NCBI GenBank assembly: GCA_002189035.1
Contig: CM007991.1
Location: 3,596,001 to 3,660,000, forward strand
DNA: 64,000 nucleotides
Direction of reading: 5' to 3'
Origin: Utricularia gibba
Lineage: Eukaryota; Streptophyta; Magnoliopsida; Lamiales; Lentibulariaceae
Of the stretch, positions 1 to 10,692 are shown piece by piece. Under the pieces are notes generated by a model. The model was not told the origin of the DNA. It did not search any database and saw nothing but the letters and a program-made list of their open reading frames with translations. The stretch's first letter is position 1; every line of letters starts with the position of its first letter. A program made the position numbers and the translations under genes.

Positions 1-417
1 CGCAGACCCATGGAATGCAATTTTGATTATTTTTTTAATATTTTTAAAATTGTAAAATAAATATTTGTGTATAATAATAATTTATATTAATTTGTTGAAA
101 CGATGAATGCCTCCCCCTCACCACCTCTGTGCATTCCCGTACCACCCATCAAAACTTCGGCGTCGTTAATCGCCGCCGCGATCTCGTTTTGCAGGCGCAA
201 CGCAACTTCGTTTCGTTAACCGGCGATTTGGTGTTTGATTTTAGGGTTTTTCTTTGAAAACAACTACTGTCGCTCTGGGGCTTTTTTTTGTTTTTTCAAT
301 TGTGAGGGGATTGAATGAAGACGGTTTGGGAAAGGTTGGGGATAAAGATGACAAGAAGAGAATGGGTAGTTCAAAGAGGGGAAGATTGATCAAGGAGGGG
401 AGGGTTCAGCGTTCGGC
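1..417. other. 5' flank of the FRIGIDA-like gene
   Basis: AT-rich up to about 110, then GC-richer DNA that is probably promoter and 5' UTR. A short frame with an ATG at 362 overlaps the main start in another frame. It could act as an upstream ORF but has no protein-like features. Confidence 0.4.
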
Positions 418-2448
418 ATGGGGATACGGGAGAGTGACGGCGATGAAACTGAGCGGCGGAGGTATTTGACTTCTAAACTGAGGGAGATTGCCATGAAGGA
501 GGAGCGTTTGAAGTTAGATGCTGAAGAAGCTGATAAGAGGGAGAAGAAATTAGCAATGGTTATAGGTACATTGGATGGGCGAATAAACGCTGTTGAGGAG
601 AGGGAGAAAGCTCTTGAATTGGCTTTGCGTAAAAATATTGAAAACTTGAGTCTGAAGGAGCAGCAACTGGACATGAAAGCAGAGATCTTTGCTTTGGAGG
701 TGAAAAAGGCTGAGGAGAGGATTCTAAAGCAGTTCGAGAAGGAGAAAGAGGAATTGCATTTTTTCCTTGAGGAGGGTTTGAAAGACTTGGGTCTGAAAAA
801 GGAGACATTTTGGAACAGGGTGGAGGAATTAACTGATAAGGTTAAACAGGTGCAAATGGTAAATGAAAGGCAGAAATCAGGGCATGGGAGTTCTGTGAAG
901 AGGCCGAGAATGGCTGAGAATCAAGTCAAGCATCGGAAAGTGGCTGCAGAAGGGAGACTGATGGTGAGTAAGACACAGTTTCAAAAGGAGAAAGAGGAGT
1001 TTGGTTTCTTCCTTGGGGAGAATATGAAGAAGTTGACTTTAAAAGAGGAGCTGTTTTATAACAAGGTGGGGGATTTAACTGATAAGCTTCAACAGGTGCA
1101 AAGCGTATTTGAAAAGCAGAGGATATTAAGTGAGAACAGTATGAAGAGGCTGGAGCTTGCTGAGGATAAAGTTGAGGTTCTGAAGGTGGTTGTAGAAAGG
1201 AGATTTATGACGGTTGAGTCACAACAGAACACAAGTTTCCAATCTCTATATGAGGTTTTGAGGGAAGCTGAAATGATCAAGGAATCAGCAGAGAAGAAGC
1301 TTGAGGAGTTTGAGAAGATGAAGCAACAATTTGATGCTTATCAGGAGGGAGTGAGAGGACTGGAATTGAAGAAACTGCACCTTGTTGCAATGTATAAGGA
1401 TTTCAATGGTAAGTTGATTGACAAAGAAGGGGCGGTCAATCAGCTCATCGACACCTTGAATTTGAAACTGATTAACGTAGAGGGAATATGGAAATCAGTT
1501 CAAGACACCTGTGAAAGGAACAGACTGAAGGAGACTGAACTTAGCACATTAAGAGATTGGGTTGAGAAGAAAATGGAGGAGGCAGATTCTAAACAAGCGG
1601 AGTTGAAGGAGAGGGAGAAGTTAATCATGTTGAAAGAAGATTCATTGATGGTCAAAGAAAAACATCTCATAATGAAGGGAATGGCTCTGATGACTCAGCA
1701 GAGGGATCTTGAAAGGAGGCAGGGAGAAGTTGATAAAGCTAAAGAACAAAATGAACAAATGTCAGCACTTCTGGAATGGAGGGAGAAGAATCTGAACTCT
1801 GTAAAAGAATTTACGCGCAAGTGTTTCCTTGAGCATCGTGCAATGAAGAAAGAACTGGTTGCTGAAAGAAAAGCTCTAGAGAAACGTGCTTTTGAACTGC
1901 AACACAAAGGAATGAACAGAAATACAGATGACTCTGGGGCTGAAAATTCAATGGTGTCCATGGATGAGGAAACAATGCAAATGCTGTTGGACAACCCCAA
2001 CATGAAAGTGGAGTTGGAGTGCATTTTACAATGCCCAGATCTACTTAGCGAAGAGTACATCACTACACTGCTGACCTATTCCTCTGATCCTGCAAAGGTT
2101 GTTGTAGATGCAATGGCTAGATTGTGTCCTCCTCAGTGGCCAGAGGAAGACTCTGCAATGCAAACATGTATCGCCTTCCTGGAGCAGCTGATGAAAACAC
2201 CACGAAAGATCAGTCCCCAAGTTAGGGAAGAAGCTGCCCAACTTGCATCTCAATGGAAGTCAAACATGAGAGCAGACAGCATTCTGGAGTTGCTAGGATT
2301 CTTGAATCTGTTAGCAGCTTATGATCTGGCTGCTTCCCACTTTGAGAAAAATGAGATCCTCGGTTTTCTCAGGAAGGTGCCTCAAGACAAATCGAGCCCC
2401 AGCTTATGGGAAGCCCTTGGTGTCTCAGAACTTCAGTCGGACAATTGA
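418..2448 (+). CDS. FRIGIDA-like coiled-coil protein
   Basis: Single-exon frame of 676 codons from the first ATG in frame. Residues 1 to about 500 are strongly charged and heptad-rich (many EKE, KEE and LKE runs), a long coiled coil. The last 160 residues match the FRIGIDA/FRL family: a DPAKVVVDAM segment, then ReeA..lA..WK and a LGFLNLLAAYDL helix, then dEiLgFLrkV. FRIGIDA-family proteins act in the nucleus, and FRIGIDA itself raises FLC transcription. The long coiled-coil type resembles FRL5-like proteins, whose role is poorly known. The FRIGIDA domain stops soon after the LGV segment, so it lacks roughly its C-terminal half. I see no downstream exon before the 3' flank. Family assignment is firm; function in flowering is inference. 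Confidence 0.85.
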   Translation: MGIRESDGDETERRRYLTSKLREIAMKEERLKLDAEEADKREKKLAMVIGTLDGRINAVEEREKALELALRKNIENLSLKEQQLDMKAEIFALEVKKAEERILKQFEKEKEELHFFLEEGLKDLGLKKETFWNRVEELTDKVKQVQMVNERQKSGHGSSVKRPRMAENQVKHRKVAAEGRLMVSKTQFQKEKEEFGFFLGENMKKLTLKEELFYNKVGDLTDKLQQVQSVFEKQRILSENSMKRLELAEDKVEVLKVVVERRFMTVESQQNTSFQSLYEVLREAEMIKESAEKKLEEFEKMKQQFDAYQEGVRGLELKKLHLVAMYKDFNGKLIDKEGAVNQLIDTLNLKLINVEGIWKSVQDTCERNRLKETELSTLRDWVEKKMEEADSKQAELKEREKLIMLKEDSLMVKEKHLIMKGMALMTQQRDLERRQGEVDKAKEQNEQMSALLEWREKNLNSVKEFTRKCFLEHRAMKKELVAERKALEKRAFELQHKGMNRNTDDSGAENSMVSMDEETMQMLLDNPNMKVELECILQCPDLLSEEYITTLLTYSSDPAKVVVDAMARLCPPQWPEEDSAMQTCIAFLEQLMKTPRKISPQVREEAAQLASQWKSNMRADSILELLGFLNLLAAYDLAASHFEKNEILGFLRKVPQDKSSPSLWEALGVSELQSDN

Positions 2449-3083
2449 AAATATGCAAACTTGACTTATGTTAAGCAGTTCTTAGTGCTGTATATGACCA
2501 AATCCTATATCTTATTCCATGACATGAAGCGCTTGCTTCATATTTCAGTCACCCCTATTTACAAAAGATCGAGTTAGCTTTTTTTTTTCTAACTTTGCAA
2601 AAGGTTATATCGTTGCAAAACACCAATACATCATTCCCCAGATTTCAACAAGTTACGGAAAGAAAATGGAGAAATTTAGGTCACAGTGTAGGAACCCGGA
2701 TGGGAAACGAACAGAACAGCCGCTTTTCGCGACCGGATCAACACCTGCGGAGGATTTGGTGATTAGACGAGCCGAGGATTGCTCATCGGGATCGTAACCA
2801 GGGTTTAGGCCGCGATCTCGATCGTGGACCACGTCACCACCCTAGCGCCACCGCAGCTGTCACTGTCACTCACCGCCCTTCCTCCCTTGTCCCTAACGCG
2901 ACACGTCAGACCAGATATTCCGCCGATTCGACTCCAAACAAATCCTAAAAGGCCCAAATTCAAATCTCCAGGCCCAACAATTAAAGCCCACCGAATGTCA
3001 ATGTGCTTGTTTGCTGTTCTGTTACCCAAGTAAACCTTATGTTGAAACGCCATAAAAGGACGGGTTCAACTTCCTGAGATCCT
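2449..3083. other. Spacer between convergent genes
   Basis: Holds the 3' UTRs of the FRIGIDA-like gene (+) and the phosphoglycerate-mutase-like gene (-). Between 2690 and 3000 the DNA is GC-rich and has GGCCCA-type boxes near 2950-2990. I see no supported gene. Confidence 0.4.
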
Positions 3084-4577
3084 TCATGCACCGTACTTGG
3101 GGGCCTTCCAGAGCTTGAACGCCACTTCATGTACGAACCGGTCGGCCGGAGTGATGAGATTCCCGCCCCTCTGCATCCAAGACGCACATCAAACACCCGA
3201 TGGGTGAAGAGACTTCCTTTGCTGCAGGCCAATGAAACTTTGTAGCTTTCAGCATTACCTGGATAAACTCCCGGAACGAAAACGACTCCGCCGTGTCCAA
3301 CCGAGTCACCGCCTTCTGGTACTGCGCAAGCAGCATCGGACAATACTGCCTGTGAAAAAGCATGCAGGTTTATAAAGCTTCCATGTGCCATCCGCAGTTC
3401 CCAATTCAAGTCTTTCTGCAATGTCTCTCACCTTACGTTTTCCCTCAGCTTCCCTGCTTTCATCATGTAACTTTGAGGAGGGACAAGTGATGAAAGCTCA
3501 TCCCTGCTCTCGACTTGCGCATCCAAAAGGGAGAAATTCAGATTGTCATTCGCCAAGGTAGGTCCGTAGCTCAAAACTACGGACAGATGCAGCCGAGAAC
3601 CGATCTCGGATTCTGAATCCACCGTGTTTGATAGCTCACCAACTAAATGATCCGTATGTTTGATACTGTTATGCCCATCGGCAGGTCCACAGTGAGCCAG
3701 AACAAGCTCAAAGCCATCAGGATCCAATAGCTTTCCTTGTTCAAACCCAAGAAGCTTTAACAGTCCAGAAGCCAAAGGAGAAGAATTGTTGGAGTCACTG
3801 ATTTCATTCCAATCAAAAGCCTTGAAGCCTAGAATGACTGCAAGAGACTTTACGGCCGAGTTATCAGTGATGATGGCTGCTTTCATTCCCATGAACCTGA
3901 AATCATATTCAAAAGACGTCATCCCCATAACACCCTCCAAGAACCTGAACTCTTTTGAACCACCCAGAGTTCGATGCCAACATCACCGTTGCTTGAAGAA
4001 TAACAGATGCATAGGAATAACTGAAATTAGCAAGAAAAGATTCAAGACCTTTCTTCAACAGTTTGGAATTTGCGATGCTCAGGGGAGTTATCAAGCGGTT
4101 TGTGAGCCTGAAGGGTAAATCGCCGGCCGACCGGTTTAGTAAATTTGATGATAAACCACAGGTACAGTGTCACAGAAGCGCTCTTACTGATTTCTCCACA
4201 ACATCCCTTGCATCCAGTAGCTCCGCCAGCTCCCAAACCGCACTTGCATAATCATTCTCTGCAATCTAAACCCATATAAATTCGAAAGAAACACAAGATC
4301 TTTAAAACCTTAGGATCACAAAACAAGGATTGAAGTCAGACAACAGATAAATCAATTCTCATCCATCCGTACCACAAAAGCAAAACAAAAAAAAAAAAAA
4401 AAACAGAATCCAATTCAACAAATAAGTTGCGTCACCTGAGGGAGGTAAATGAGTTAAAGACAAGAGACCACAAATCCCCCGACGCGCAAAGGCATGCAAA
4501 TGCGTCTCCGCCGGCGTGACCGATCGGGCCGACGCCTCTCCATACAACACCAGTGCTCTGCTGGGCTTGTCCGCCAT
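3084..4577 (-). CDS. Plant phosphoglycerate-mutase-like protein of unknown role
   Basis: Six exons join in phase: 4577-4436, 4258-4188, 4107-4049, 3896-3432, 3349-3259, 3170-3084, giving 304 residues. All introns are GT-AG. Conserved blocks are an N-terminal RALVLYG strand, then RFMGMKAAIITDNS, a FELVLAHCG strand, LRENVRQYCPMLLAQYQ and a C-terminal PADRFVHEVAFKLWKAP. The order resembles the alkaline-phosphatase fold of archaeal cofactor-independent phosphoglycerate mutases, and some plant proteins carry that name. I cannot see the usual Asp/His metal ligands intact: the GDG-type N-terminal motif reads YGEAS here. So catalytic activity is doubtful. The gene model is strong because every phase matches; the function is a guess. 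It lies 360 bp downstream of NLE on the same strand. Confidence 0.75.
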
Positions 4578-4937
4578 TGAAAACCCTCCCCTTTACGCGA
4601 ACCCAGTAATCAAACAACCAGAAAAGCAACACCAATTGCAAAAATTGCAGCGCCACTCCGCCGAATCCGATTCGTGGGGCAACTTTTTTTTTTCTTCTGC
4701 TTCTATAACCACTCCGCATCAGATTATTCGATATTATAATATTAATAAAGTAAAAGTAAAAACATTTTTAAAATTAAATATTAGAAATTGGTGTCCGAGT
4801 TCCGACTACACAAGATCTGGCTCCATGTCCTGAAGCCACTACGCTCTGTCGTGCCGGAGACTTGGCATCTAACAAAAATGGACATTTTCTTCTTGTGGGA
4901 ACTTTCCCCTTCCCCCAGGCGATCCCTCGACAAGTTC
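4578..4937. promoter_or_regulatory. Spacer between NLE end and the next gene
   Basis: Presumed promoter and 5' UTR of the minus-strand phosphoglycerate-mutase-like gene plus the 3' UTR of NLE. The stretch 4738-4790 is very AT-rich. No further gene is seen. Confidence 0.4.
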
Positions 4938-7900
4938 CTAACCCATCCACAACTTCAGAACTTTATCCTTGCCACCGGAAGCAACCTTTTCGCCATCCGG
5001 ACTCCAGTCGACGGCAAAAACCTATAGGGGGATTGAGTGTCAGTGACGTAATCTCTTTGCACATCAAATCAACAAGCCAGAGAACAGAAATCAAGGGAGA
5101 GCTTGAGTGTTTCTTGTTGCAAAAAGCGTGAGGAACTAACCTCATCAGCATGGCCTGGAAGATCTTGTTTCAACTTCTTTGTCCGGATATCCCAAACCTG
5201 ATGAGGATGTCTCATATAGAATGAGAAGTGAAGGGAAAAAAAGATACATTCGAGTTGGGAAGAAAAAGTTCACCTTTAAAGTTGAGTCCTTGCTTCCACT
5301 CAAGAGTAACCTGCTATCCGCTGACCAGCTGTTGCAGTACATAATTGCTCTAGTCAAGTGTGATGCGATGAGGTTCGAAGGAGAAGGGGTCTCACCTTAT
5401 TTGATAAACAGGCCCGACGTGACCACGGAAGGCAGCCACAAACTTTCCTGTGATCCCGTTCCATAATTTCACAGACTTGTCAAATGAGGCACTTGCAATC
5501 CATAGGCCGTCCGGAGAAAAGTAGACATGATTGACAAGCTGCAATGTTAAAACAATACGTGAATCAGGGGTAAAGTCTCATCAACCTGAACTTCAGTTTC
5601 TGACAATCTTAAAAAAGATAGCACATTTCAAGCAAATCTGCTGATACAGATGGAGCCTTTAAAAGAACAAAGGAGAAGGAAAACAAAACGGCTGTACTTG
5701 CTGATGACCGGTCATACGAATCTTTGGGCGTTTGTCCACCATGGGTTCCCATAGAAACATTGTAAAATCATCTGAGCCTGAGACTAGCCTTTCAGGTGCA
5801 TTGCCTTTCATCTTGTTATATTTTTCCAAAGCTGCCTGGTACAAGACCATGCAGCGAGAAAACATATTAGAATTTATGTAGGAAAAATAATGAATGAAAG
5901 CAAACGAGAGAGAACAGTGGTCGACATGCCCCTAATAAAGATACCATCGATGCGAAGAGCAACAGACATGCACTCAAGTTTGAAAAACCAAATGTGATAC
6001 GACAACCGTAAGCAATGGTCACCTGCTTCATTTCTTCGGGGGATGAATACTTCCGACCGGTGTGATCAAATGCACCAGTGCGAAGCATGTATTCCGTACT
6101 GAGTGCCAATGAATTCACCCAATGCCCATGCCCCTAGGAAGCGCCATTGAAAGAGTAAGTTCTGAATTTGTCTAAATAAATTTTTGGAGAGAAGAAAGAC
6201 AAGGAACTCAAAAAGGTCTAACACAATATACAGCCAACACAGTAACAGTCAACGGTAATTTCTTCATGAAAGGCATGATGTATAATTGTATAATTGTAAA
6301 ACAAGAAACCAGATCCCATACACGGTTCAATCTTGAAATAAAGAAAGATTTCGGATCACCAGATGTATAATTGTATAATAAATTCTGAAGAAATACCTTC
6401 AATTCACGGATGAGCTTCCCTTGAGAAGTTTCCCACATTTTAATTGTGCAATCCTGTGATCTGAAACAAAATTTGCATACTTCACCACAAAGAATACGCA
6501 TTTCAATCAGGAACTCAATAATGCAACCAAAAATTCTATTGAATTGGCTACTGGGAAAAGATTGAACCTAGTAACTACAAGAAGCTAACCAGAAGACAAA
6601 ATACAATTGTCAGACGGGTATAAAAGAAAGATTCATACCCAGTATATATGATTCCATCTCCACCCCATTTCACACAGGTTATCGCAAGTGTGTGCCCAGT
6701 AAGACAGATGACACACTTTTTCAAAGAAACATCCCAGATCCTTGCATCGCCATCTTTGCTTGCACTGACAAAGCGGCGACATGGAGCATTGAGATGAAGT
6801 GGCTCCCAAGAAACTCCAGTTATCCATTTTTTGTGGCCCTGGAACGTTACTCTATCAGTCTCCGAGGAAGCCATTTAAAGAGACAGCACAGAGCACTGAA
6901 TAATAATATATCTGATCGAATTTCAATAATTGCCTCTTCATTATGTTATTGCAGACAAAGAACAATAAGAATTCAGGGAACAAGTATGACTTTTCCTAGA
7001 AGAAATAAGCAAACTATTCATGCAGAGCTGAAGTACGACAGGGAAAAAAATACACTTAAACTCACAGTGAGCGGGTTTCCAGATTGCTTTCCAGTAAGAG
7101 GATCCCAACATATTAGTTCTCCAGACTTGCTTCCGCTAACAAGATATTTACCATCTGGAGACCATGCGATACAGAGAACCCAATTTCTGTGTCCTGTGAA
7201 AAAAATTAAAACAAATCATTAGAATTTAATGGTATTAATACATGAAAAAAAGATGGATGCAACCAGAAAAGGCACAAATAGAGGAAACAGGCATGAAAAT
7301 CGCAAAAAAAAGTCGACAGCATTGAAACATATTCAGTGCACCATGCTCAAATTTGAGCGATGAAAGATCGGGGCCCAAGAGGGAATGCACGAAACATGAT
7401 AACTCATTTTATCTTTTATTTCAATGCAAGGACATCATATGTATACGATTATATTAATATTAATATGCAGAGAGTAATGTGAACCTTTGCCAATAATGCA
7501 GCGGAACCAACCAAACCAAATTTCCTTGGGGAAATCATGGAAAGCAAAATAAAATATGCACCAAATCTTATGTGAAATAGATTCTGCTGATGATATCTAG
7601 AACAAAGACATGTAAAAATCCTACGTACTCATGGAAAAAAGTTAATTCTAAAAAAATTACAAACCTTGACATGTGAATAGTGGCGTCTGTGTGTTTAAAT
7701 CCCAGAGACGAACAGTTGTATCACCAGATCCACTCGCCAACTGCCTTCCATCTGGACTAAAAGAAACTGAAAGCACTGCTTCAGCATGACCTGTCAATGA
7801 CCATTGAAACATTATTTGAAAGTTTATGCTTTTGAAATATACCTTTTCCTGATGCGCAACACAATGTAATTCCAAATAACGTTTACCAGAGATGGTGGAA

Positions 7901-8425
7901 GAACACCGTGTTACAGGGCGTATTCGAAATACTGCTTGTGGCTGATAGACTATGGTGATCACCTTCTCCACCGAAACTGCATCAATGAACAAAATTAAGC
8001 TTCGAATATAACAGCATACAAACGAAGATGTATCGATGAAGAAGCATTGACCAAAAGCTCTTACCTTTATTCTGCTGAAGGTAGTTACCAAGCGGCCCCG
8101 TAAGCTCATCATCCGATATATAAAATGCATAAGGCAATTTCTCCTCCTTAAAAATATTCAATCACAAAAAGATAAAAAAACTTCAGCACGTAGCTTAAGA
8201 AGAAAAATTGGATACAATCAACACCGAAGGTTTTTGCTTTTTATGATGTAGAGAGTGTACGTTTTTCAGGAGTTGATTAACCAATTGCTGCAACTCCTTA
8301 GGGCCGGCGGCTTCCGAGAGAAAAATGGAGGCGCCCAGGGCTGTGCCCTCAGGGTCCGTCAATTTACACATAACGCGATTGCCCAGCTCTCTACTATCGT
8401 CATCCATGGCCGTTTCTACCTCCAT
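4938..8425 (-). CDS. NLE1: Notchless homolog, WD40 ribosome-biogenesis factor
   Basis: Thirteen exons join in phase: 8425-8261, 8146-8065, 7976-7887, 7790-7665, 7193-7066, 6838-6639, 6460-6397, 6133-6023, 5835-5698, 5538-5396, 5328-5274, 5197-5141, 5021-4938. They give 480 residues, the normal length. Residues about 15-80 form the NLE domain ([10 protein letters not shown]) that binds the MIDAS domain of the AAA ATPase Midasin/Rea1. WD repeats follow, for example [24 protein letters not shown] and [13 protein letters not shown], closing with [13 protein letters not shown]. In the nucleolus and nucleoplasm the protein lets Rea1 strip assembly factors from pre-60S particles. All splice sites are GT-AG and I see no frame damage. 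Start: ATG 8425, with another in-frame ATG at 8407. Confidence 0.95.
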
Positions 8426-9405
8426 CTTATCTCAGTTAAGAACTTCAACGAGCCAGAACTTAAGGAATTTTTTCTCTTATACTAATTAGTTCTGGCTTGC
8501 CGTCAGACACTTTTCATGGTGCCGATTCTCCTTGAAGCCACTACAAACGAAGGAAATGACGTCAGAACATTCAAAACGTACAACGTTCACAGAAAAAAAC
8601 CCACAATTCCCCAAAATAAGAAAGATGAAAACATCGACAACAGATTTGACAAGACCAATCCATTGGATACAAGCCATTCATCCTGAAATAGCTTCCAACA
8701 GAAAATTCAAGAATCAAAAGAAACAAATCTTGAAGGACCATCCAACGAGTAAAACGAATGACCACTCACCAGTAGCCAAGCGCGTAGACGAAGAACGCCG
8801 GCCGCCGCTGAGTATCAAAAACGGACCCCAGCTCCGACAGGGTAGACGGCTGGTCTAGGGTTTAGCGCCAAAAATTCAATAATTGGGTCTGAGTTAATAT
8901 CACAAACAATTTTTTTTATATTACTCGTTTTAAACGATTAATATGTATTATTTTATATTTTTCTTATAATAAAACTTCATCCAAAATTAGGAGATTATTT
9001 ATTTAAACATATTCTGTCTCCGTAACTAAATAGGCCCGAGACTCACGTCATCATCAGACCCAGAAGCTCGAGATATTATGAAGGGGAAGATATTTTGGTC
9101 GGTAATTTGGGCCTCGTGATGAATAATAGTACTCTACCTGGGCTTATTAAGTCAGCATAATGTTTAAAAAATGCACTTAATATCTTCAAATACCCCTACA
9201 TATTTTCATCCCAGCACAGAAGCAAACGGCAGGATCAGGAATGTTTTCAGTGATCACATGTGGGTATACAGTGAAAGCACAGACAGCAAATGGTGGCCAG
9301 AGCCGCAAGTATCTCATAGCCATTCAACAGAAGATCAACAGAAACATGGATGGCTACTAACCAAAATGTTCCCATGAGAAGATTCGGGTAGAAGATGGAG
9401 ATAGG
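8426..9405. promoter_or_regulatory. NLE upstream region and SRP9 3' flank
   Basis: The NLE promoter and 5' UTR occupy the left part. The part around 8880-9000 is AT-rich. Open frames here on both strands are short and lack family features. Confidence 0.4.
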
Positions 9406-10315
9406 CTATTGCTTCCTTCCCCTTCCTTTCCTGGGTGGCTGTGCCTCCATATGTTCCTTTCCACCAGCTTCAGATATGTCCGCTGTACAAACAACAAAAT
9501 TCCTTTCTTTGCTAAGTTAAGAGTTCAGGCAAAGGATGAAGAAGGTAGAATTATGGTAGCTGATAGCCACAGCGGGAGACAGGTATACCGTCAGGTCCAC
9601 GAGCCATCAGAGTGAAGAAGGTATTGTTTAGCTTCTCCATCTTCTTCGCATCCTGAGCTTGATCTGTCTTAAACTTGATGCACTGTGTGGAAAGGACTAG
9701 ATGTTAAAGAGCTGTACACTAGGAAAGGGAATGTACAACCGCACATGGGGTATACGCAGGTATCTCAGCACTTCCATGTTTTTCTAAGGCTAAGATAATG
9801 CTACAGAAATATCTACATGCACAATGAGAAGAACAATAACCAACCACCAACCAGTGACACCAAAAATATATCAAGAACCTCCAAAGCTCAGTTGCAAGAC
9901 AGCTATGAAACACGAAAGAACTACAACACATGAATATGAAAGGAATGAGCTTCATATGTAGGATAAAGGTACATTCAATGTCTACACTAACAAAGAAGAG
10001 GAAAAAATCAACAAATGGTGCTTAAATTCACAGAATTCATGCAAGATACTGATCAAAGAATGAACTTCCGAACATTACCACTTTATTGTCAGTGACTTTG
10101 AGGACAAGTTTACCATCACAATGCCTGTACTTCATCGTATAACGAGTCTGTACGAGAAATGCGGAAAGAAGCGCCATTACAATGCCACAAATAAGTACAC
10201 AAACAGTATCGAAAAGCAGAACAAGCTTCAACCGCAAATTTACCTTTTCCGGATCAGCACGAAACAATTGAACAGATTTCTCCACAAAATCATCCCACGA
10301 CTCAACGTACACCAT
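9406..10315 (-). CDS. SRP9: Signal recognition particle 9-kDa protein
   Basis: Four exons join in phase: 10315-10244, 10147-10079, 9682-9589, 9482-9406, giving 103 residues, the length I expect for plant SRP9. Recognisable blocks are MVYVESWDDF, SVQLFRADPEK, TRYTMKYRHCDGKLVLKVTDNK and FKTDQAQDAKKMEKLN. The tail is basic (PRKGRGRKQ). SRP9 pairs with SRP14 on the Alu domain of SRP RNA in the cytosol and slows elongation while the ribosome docks at the ER. A frame upstream of 10315 is open for 36 more codons, but family alignment places the start at the ATG of MVYV. A site II cluster lies about 110 bp upstream. Confidence 0.95.
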
Positions 10316-10426
10316 GATTCCCAAATCGAAGCTAACTCCCTCGCGGTGTTGATCCCAATCTCGCGAATGCTTACGAATCCAGGTATCATTTAGGGCTTCG
10401 GCGTAATAGCCCATTAATATCATTGA

Positions 10427-10455
10427 TGGGCCCTGGGCCCAATAATAAGGCCCAC
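10427..10455. promoter_or_regulatory. Site II (TGGGCC/GGCCCA) cluster upstream of SRP9
   Basis: TGGGCC occurs twice in tandem, followed by GGCCCA, within 30 bp and about 110 bp upstream of the SRP9 start. Such boxes are TCP-factor sites known from plant promoters of ribosomal and other growth-linked genes. Direct function here is inferred. Confidence 0.6.
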
Positions 10456-10692
10456 AGTAAAAAATGGCTGCAAAAGGTAAATTATTTAAATACTTTCATT
10501 ATTTATTTTTACGAAAATAATATCCCCTTCAAAATAAATACCGTACCACAAAATAAGTGAAAACACTTGGCTTCTTCTTCTTCCGACTTCGGACAGCAAG
10601 TATTCACAACTTTTTTTCACAAGACAGAATCTTGCACAGGTGCTGGTGTCTGAAGAAGAGCTCTGAGAAAGGGCGGCGGTTGGCTGGTTATA

